Shown here in pieces: positions 21,366 through 24,683 of a DNA stretch of 24,683 nucleotides. The notes below the pieces were generated by a model, which searched no databases, was not told the DNA's origin, and saw only the letters and a program-made list of their open reading frames with translations. Both the position numbers and the translations under genes were made by a program. The stretch lies in the NCBI GenBank assembly GCA_964586775.1, contig CAZPJD010000224.1, forward strand, positions 1 to 24,683. Direction: 5' to 3'. Source of the DNA: JADLEX01 sp964586775. GTDB lineage: Bacteria; Lernaellota; Lernaellaia; JACKCT01. How positions within the stretch are numbered: the stretch's first letter is position 1; each line of letters starts with the position of its first letter.

Positions 21366-22630
21366 GTCGCCCTGAGAAACTCCCAAACCTCGCCGACGAG
21401 CGACAGCGGACGGCGCAGCCCCTCGGCGTAAGCGTCGGTGGAGTAGTTCTGCGCCCAGTTGCATGCGCCGCCGCACTGGTTCGGCCCGGGGCCGTGAAAA
21501 TTCGTGGGATCGATGAGCGAGCGGCCGTGCGCCCATAGCGCATCGACGTGCTCGAAGTCGAGCACGTTCACGAGCCGCGGCTCGACGTGGACAGACGATT
21601 TGCACGGCCAGAAGAGGCGGCCATCGTGATCGACGTGCGGCTTGAGCGTGTTGCGGCAATCGAGCGGTTCGCGAAACAGCAACCGCCGGTTCATGCGCGA
21701 CGACCCGTTGATGCGCTGTCCCTCGGCCTTTCTTTTCAGGATGAGCTCGGCCAACTCGCGGTAAGCGGCTTCGTCCGGCCGGGCCGCCGCGCGCTCCGCG
21801 ACGTTCATGGGCACCGGCGAGAACCAGATACCCAGATCCGCCGCGAGATCGAGCACGTCGCGGGCGTGGTCGGTCGCGCCGGGTTGGATTACGCAATTGA
21901 CCGCGAGCCGGAAGCGAAATTCGGACGATAGTTCGCGCAGCACGAGCAGGTTTTTCACGACTCGTTCGGGCCGTTTCCAGCGCCACATGTCGCGCAGCGT
22001 CGCCAGATCGAGCGCGTCGACGCTCACCACGATCTGATCGATGTCGGCCAGAAACGTGCGCCACGAGTCGCGCAGGAGCAGGGTGTCGAGCGTGGCGGCG
22101 TTGGTGTTGATGATGATGGGGTAATAGTCGAGATCGCGCGCCGCGCGAGCCAGCGCGGGCAGGTCTTTTCTCAGCGTCGGTTCTCCGCCCGAAAAGTAGA
22201 CCGACGCCGCGCGCGTGCGCATCACACGCAGCAGATGGATTCCGCCCTCGATGTCGAGCGCGCCATCGAGGGGCAGCTCGGGGTAGCGCCGCCCCCGATG
22301 ATCGTCGCAATACGAGCATAGGAAGTTGCAGGCGCGGTGCGTGGTCCAGATGAAGTAGAGGGGCAGGAAGTCCTCGCGGCCCGCCTGCGCCCTCGCCGCG
22401 TTGATCGCGAATGCCCGCGCGGCGGTCTCGATGGCGCGCGCCTTGCGGATCGCGTCGCGCCAGGCGGTTCGCGCGGGCTCCTGCGCGGCGCGCACGTTTC
22501 GCGTCAACTCGCCGGCCGCGTCGAACAGGGCGGGCCAATCCGGATGCCCCGCTTTCGGCACGTAGCGCCGGAAGACCTCGCCGGGGGACTTCCCGAGGAC
22601 CGAATCGCCGGGATTTCGCGCGACGTTCAT
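21362..22630 (-). CDS. Radical SAM protein with SPASM-like C-terminal cysteines
   Basis: A 422-residue enzyme. The S-adenosylmethionine cluster motif CNFLCSYC gives Cys101, Cys105 and Cys108, followed by SGGEPTLRKDL (SAM contact) and IINTNAATL on the barrel. After the barrel, further cysteines appear in LDCRNTL, FWPCKSS and QCGGACNW, a spacing like that of SPASM/twitch domains that hold auxiliary iron-sulfur clusters. The N-terminal roughly 90 residues are an extra helical region. The start is placed at ATG 22630; a TTG at 22705 lacks any ribosome site. SPASM enzymes often modify peptides, but many act on small molecules or lipids. The coupled membrane protein makes a lipid or envelope product worth considering. 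The specific substrate is unknown. Confidence 0.85.
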   Translation of the reverse strand: MNVARNPGDSVLGKSPGEVFRRYVPKAGHPDWPALFDAAGELTRNVRAAQEPARTAWRDAIRKARAIETAARAFAINAARAQAGREDFLPLYFIWTTHRACNFLCSYCDDHRGRRYPELPLDGALDIEGGIHLLRVMRTRAASVYFSGGEPTLRKDLPALARAARDLDYYPIIINTNAATLDTLLLRDSWRTFLADIDQIVVSVDALDLATLRDMWRWKRPERVVKNLLVLRELSSEFRFRLAVNCVIQPGATDHARDVLDLAADLGIWFSPVPMNVAERAAARPDEAAYRELAELILKRKAEGQRINGSSRMNRRLLFREPLDCRNTLKPHVDHDGRLFWPCKSSVHVEPRLVNVLDFEHVDALWAHGRSLIDPTNFHGPGPNQCGGACNWAQNYSTDAYAEGLRRPLSLVGEVWEFLRAT

Positions 22631-22716
22631 GGCAACAGATTCCGATAATTCGAGGTTGACATCAACATCAACGCCGCGCGGGAGGTCGTCCACCGCGATC
22701 GACAATTCGCGTGTTA

Positions 22717-22749
22717 TCGATTTGCCAATCGACCGTCCGGCGCTACAGT
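22717..22749 (+). promoter_or_regulatory. Promoter with overlapping palindrome in the divergent region
   Basis: TTGCCA (22722-22727) and TACAGT (22744-22749) are 16 bases apart and face the small ORF at 22791. A TCGATT / AATCGA palindrome with a four-base spacer (22717-22732) covers the -35, as an operator would. It also lies upstream of the oppositely oriented radical SAM gene. Confidence 0.45.
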
Positions 22750-22790
22750 ACGCGGCGGCGCGGTTGCGCGACGAGATTTTGGAGTTCGAA

Positions 22791-22913
22791 ATGGCGTTGA
22801 AGTTTCCGGGTTGGCTTTTCGCGTTGGCGCTGGCGCTGGCGTTTGCGATGTCGCCTGGCTTTTTAGGACTCCGACGTGACGAACGGGACGTCTCGCTCGC
22901 GCTTGAAAAATGA
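22791..22913 (+). CDS. Signal-peptide mini-ORF, possibly a truncated gene
   Basis: A 40-residue ORF with a proper ATG, GGAG six bases upstream and a plausible promoter. The sequence is a signal peptide or single helix (MALKFPGWLFALALALAFAM, then SPGFLG) followed by a short charged end (LRRDERDVSLALEK). The chain stops about where a mature exported domain should begin. It may be the 5' remnant of a gene lost by deletion, or a genuine small membrane peptide. It is divergent from the radical SAM gene, so a link as precursor peptide is possible, but it has no Cys, no obvious leader-core cleavage motif and few modifiable residues. Confidence 0.4.
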   Translation: MALKFPGWLFALALALAFAMSPGFLGLRRDERDVSLALEK

Positions 22914-23033
22914 GGAGGGCGAGTCGCGGACTTCGAACCATTCTTTGCGATTGGTTTGAAGCCTGAACTTGGATGGATGACGCCGGCCGTCGACCGAACG
23001 TCCCGGTTGCCCTACCATGAAGAGGGGTGCTTT

Positions 23034-24683
23034 GTGATTCGCGGGTTCGTTCGCCTCCTCATGATCCTCGCGGCATCGTCTGTGTTTTTCGCTTGCGGCG
23101 AAGACGGCGATAGAGTCCCGTCCAGGTCGAAGTCCGTCACCGCATGGCGGGCAGCGGTCGATCGATCGGTCGACTCGCCGAGGCGCACGCACGTCGAGGA
23201 CTACCGGCTCAATGCTGACGGTTCCGCATTTGTGGGACAGAACCCTGCTCAGCGTTTCCTTGTGGAGTTCGAACGCGACGGCATTTCCGTCAGCACCAAG
23301 AAACGGGACACCGCTCACGTATGGACTTGGACGACCGTCGGATTCGGCCGCGAGGGTTCGATCGTTGAGGCATATCCCGTTAGCCCTGAATCGGGTGGGT
23401 GCAAGCCTTGGGTCGGACGAGGTTTCGATGAAGCGTGTTTTCCGGAAGTCAGATTCGAACGCGATGAACTTGTAGAATGGTACGCCAATCGAATCGACGC
23501 ACTGGAACAGAGTTTCGAGGTGCTCGTAGCTCCGCACGGCGATGGACCTCTCCTGATCGAGGGTCACGTGTCCACGTCGCTCACAGGTCGCGCCGATGGC
23601 GATTTCGCCGAGATTCTTTTTACGAATGCGGGTAGCAATGTCCTCCGCTACTCAGGACTTGCGGCGTGGGACGCGAACGACGTTCCACTCGAAGGGTGGA
23701 TCGAGTGGACGGAGCCGAGCACGATCCGCCTGTGGGTGGACGATCAAAGCGCCGCCTATCCCGTGACGGTGGATCCCGGACTTTCCGCCGCACCAATTTG
23801 GACTGCCGAGTGCGATCACGACGATTGCTACTTCGGTCGATCCGTCTCCGGTGCCGGAGACGTGAACGGCGATGGCTATGATGATGTTATCGTTGGTGCA
23901 AATGGATTCCACAATGTCTTCGAATTCCCTGGACGCGCATATCTCTATCTTGGGTCGAGCAATGGCGTGGACGTGAATCCCGTTTGGACTGTAGAAGGCG
24001 ATCAATTTTCGGCGGATCTCGGATTTTCGGTTTCTGGTGCAGGAGACGTGAATGGGGATGGCTTCGACGACGTGATTGTTGGAGCGCCGACGTACAGTAA
24101 TGGGCAGATCGACGAAGGACGTACTTATGTTTATTTGGGAACGAGTTCCGGCATGTCGTCGACTCCAGTTTGGTCTGTGGAAAGCAACCAGACAGACGCC
24201 TATTTTGGTTGGTCAGTTTCCGGTGCAGGAGATGTGAATCGCGATGGTTTCGACGATGTGATCGTTGGTGCGATTTATTTTTCGAATGGCGAATCGGAGG
24301 AGGGAAGGGCGTACGTCTATCTCGGCACATCGACGGGTCTTGCTGCGACACCTGTCTGGACTTACGAGGCCAATCGGAGCAAAGCGCTCTTGGGTGGCAG
24401 CGTTTCAGGAGCGGGCGATGTGAATAACGATGGATATGACGATGTGATCGTAGGTGCTGGTGGTTATCGTAGTGTCGATCCGCCGGACATGGCTGGCCGT
24501 GCTTATGTATTTCTAGGCAGAAGTACAGGTGTGAATTTAGACCCAACTTGGGTTGCCGACGGACCGCATTATAACGCCGCATTTGGAAATCGCGTTTCTG
24601 GTGCGAGAGATGTAAATGGAGATGGCTTTGATGATGTGATTGTCGGAGCCATACTTTATACGAACGGACACGAAGACGAAGGC
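23034..24683 (+). CDS. FG-GAP (integrin alpha-like) repeat lipoprotein, 3' end outside window
   Basis: The frame is open from GTG 23034 to the window end (550 codons). AGAGGGG lies six bases before the GTG. A lipoprotein signal ends SSVFFA-Cys21. Residues 22-265 form a non-repeat region with a VDPGLSAAPIWTAE ending. At least five FG-GAP repeats follow, each with FGxSVSGAGDVNxDGYDDVIVGA, a GRAYVYLG strand and PVWT linkers. The DxNxDGxxD loops bind calcium in this family, and the repeats build a seven-bladed propeller, so at least two blades should lie beyond the window. Such proteins usually act in surface adhesion or polysaccharide contact. GC falls sharply along the gene. Confidence 0.9.
   Translation, partial: MIRGFVRLLMILAASSVFFACGEDGDRVPSRSKSVTAWRAAVDRSVDSPRRTHVEDYRLNADGSAFVGQNPAQRFLVEFERDGISVSTKKRDTAHVWTWTTVGFGREGSIVEAYPVSPESGGCKPWVGRGFDEACFPEVRFERDELVEWYANRIDALEQSFEVLVAPHGDGPLLIEGHVSTSLTGRADGDFAEILFTNAGSNVLRYSGLAAWDANDVPLEGWIEWTEPSTIRLWVDDQSAAYPVTVDPGLSAAPIWTAECDHDDCYFGRSVSGAGDVNGDGYDDVIVGANGFHNVFEFPGRAYLYLGSSNGVDVNPVWTVEGDQFSADLGFSVSGAGDVNGDGFDDVIVGAPTYSNGQIDEGRTYVYLGTSSGMSSTPVWSVESNQTDAYFGWSVSGAGDVNRDGFDDVIVGAIYFSNGESEEGRAYVYLGTSTGLAATPVWTYEANRSKALLGGSVSGAGDVNNDGYDDVIVGAGGYRSVDPPDMAGRAYVFLGRSTGVNLDPTWVADGPHYNAAFGNRVSGARDVNGDGFDDVIVGAILYTNGHEDEG
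23862..24683 (+). repeat. Tandem FG-GAP coding repeats, 186-base period
   Basis: The GTG (or GTA) of the DVN motif occurs at 23862, 24048, 24234, 24420 and 24612: three intervals of exactly 186 bases, then one of 192. The core GAPs are nearly identical in protein and very similar in DNA. Confidence 0.9.

Noticed and set aside
23017..23037. Six-codon ORF overlapping the FG-GAP start
   Set aside because: It consists of the ribosome site itself, and its overlap with the GTG start is most simply chance.
22863..23567. Minus-strand ORF of 234 codons near the right end
   Set aside because: It lies mostly opposite the FG-GAP lipoprotein, whose signal peptide and repeats are certain. Its C-terminal part covers the gene-poor spacer and shows no motif I recognise.
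23887..24582. Minus-strand ORF rich in His and Arg
   Set aside because: It is the complement of the FG-GAP repeats and repeats with their period.

Overview
The window is high-GC DNA from a Gram-negative bacterium. It carries five lipobox signal peptides, a pentaheme c-type cytochrome, a complete late heme operon and acidic Asp/Thr tracts on exported proteins. These traits suggest an uncultured lineage near the former Deltaproteobacteria/Myxococcota. That placement is inference: there is no rRNA or marker gene here. I see no tRNA, rRNA, CRISPR array, phage gene or insertion sequence. No gene-free gap exceeds 300 bases; the largest (9018-9264) holds the hemE promoter and leader.

Layout. 1-698: the 3' end of an FtsX/MacB-type ABC permease. 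708-3267 (minus): a probable operon of an exported SGNH hydrolase with a poly-Asp tail and a propeller-like lipoprotein whose start codon lies inside that tail. 3447-4115 (plus): a RibD_C/dihydrofolate-reductase-like protein. 4138-9017 (minus): hemE-hemN-hemH-hemG, the last four steps from uroporphyrinogen III to protoheme. 9265-9993 (plus): a tandem PilZ protein. 10082-10657 (plus): an exported orphan. 10664-10978 (minus): a one-helix zinc-ribbon protein. 11180-11827 (minus): a histidine phosphatase. 11995-12425 (plus): a hicB-hicA toxin-antitoxin pair. 12470-13738 (minus) and 13893-18170 (plus): a carbohydrate block with a GH4 6-phospho-glycosidase facing two GH36-like enzymes, one a lipoprotein and one cytoplasmic. 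18295-19488 (plus): a pentaheme cytochrome lipoprotein. 19493-20065 (minus): a PAP2 phosphatase. 20154-20414 (minus): a small lipoprotein in its own promoter-terminator unit. 20565-22630 (minus): a radical SAM enzyme translationally coupled to a polytopic membrane protein. 22791-22913 (plus): a divergent signal-peptide mini-ORF. 23034-24683 (plus): an FG-GAP repeat lipoprotein running off the end, with clearly lower GC toward the edge.

How it fits together. Much of the window concerns the cell envelope: lipoproteins, an exported esterase, cytochrome and an integrin-like protein. Heme made by the hem operon could supply the cytochrome. The most novel-looking elements are the radical SAM/membrane-protein pair, the poly-Asp plus Cys-Gly-Cys C-terminus, and short stem-loops just upstream of several start codons.
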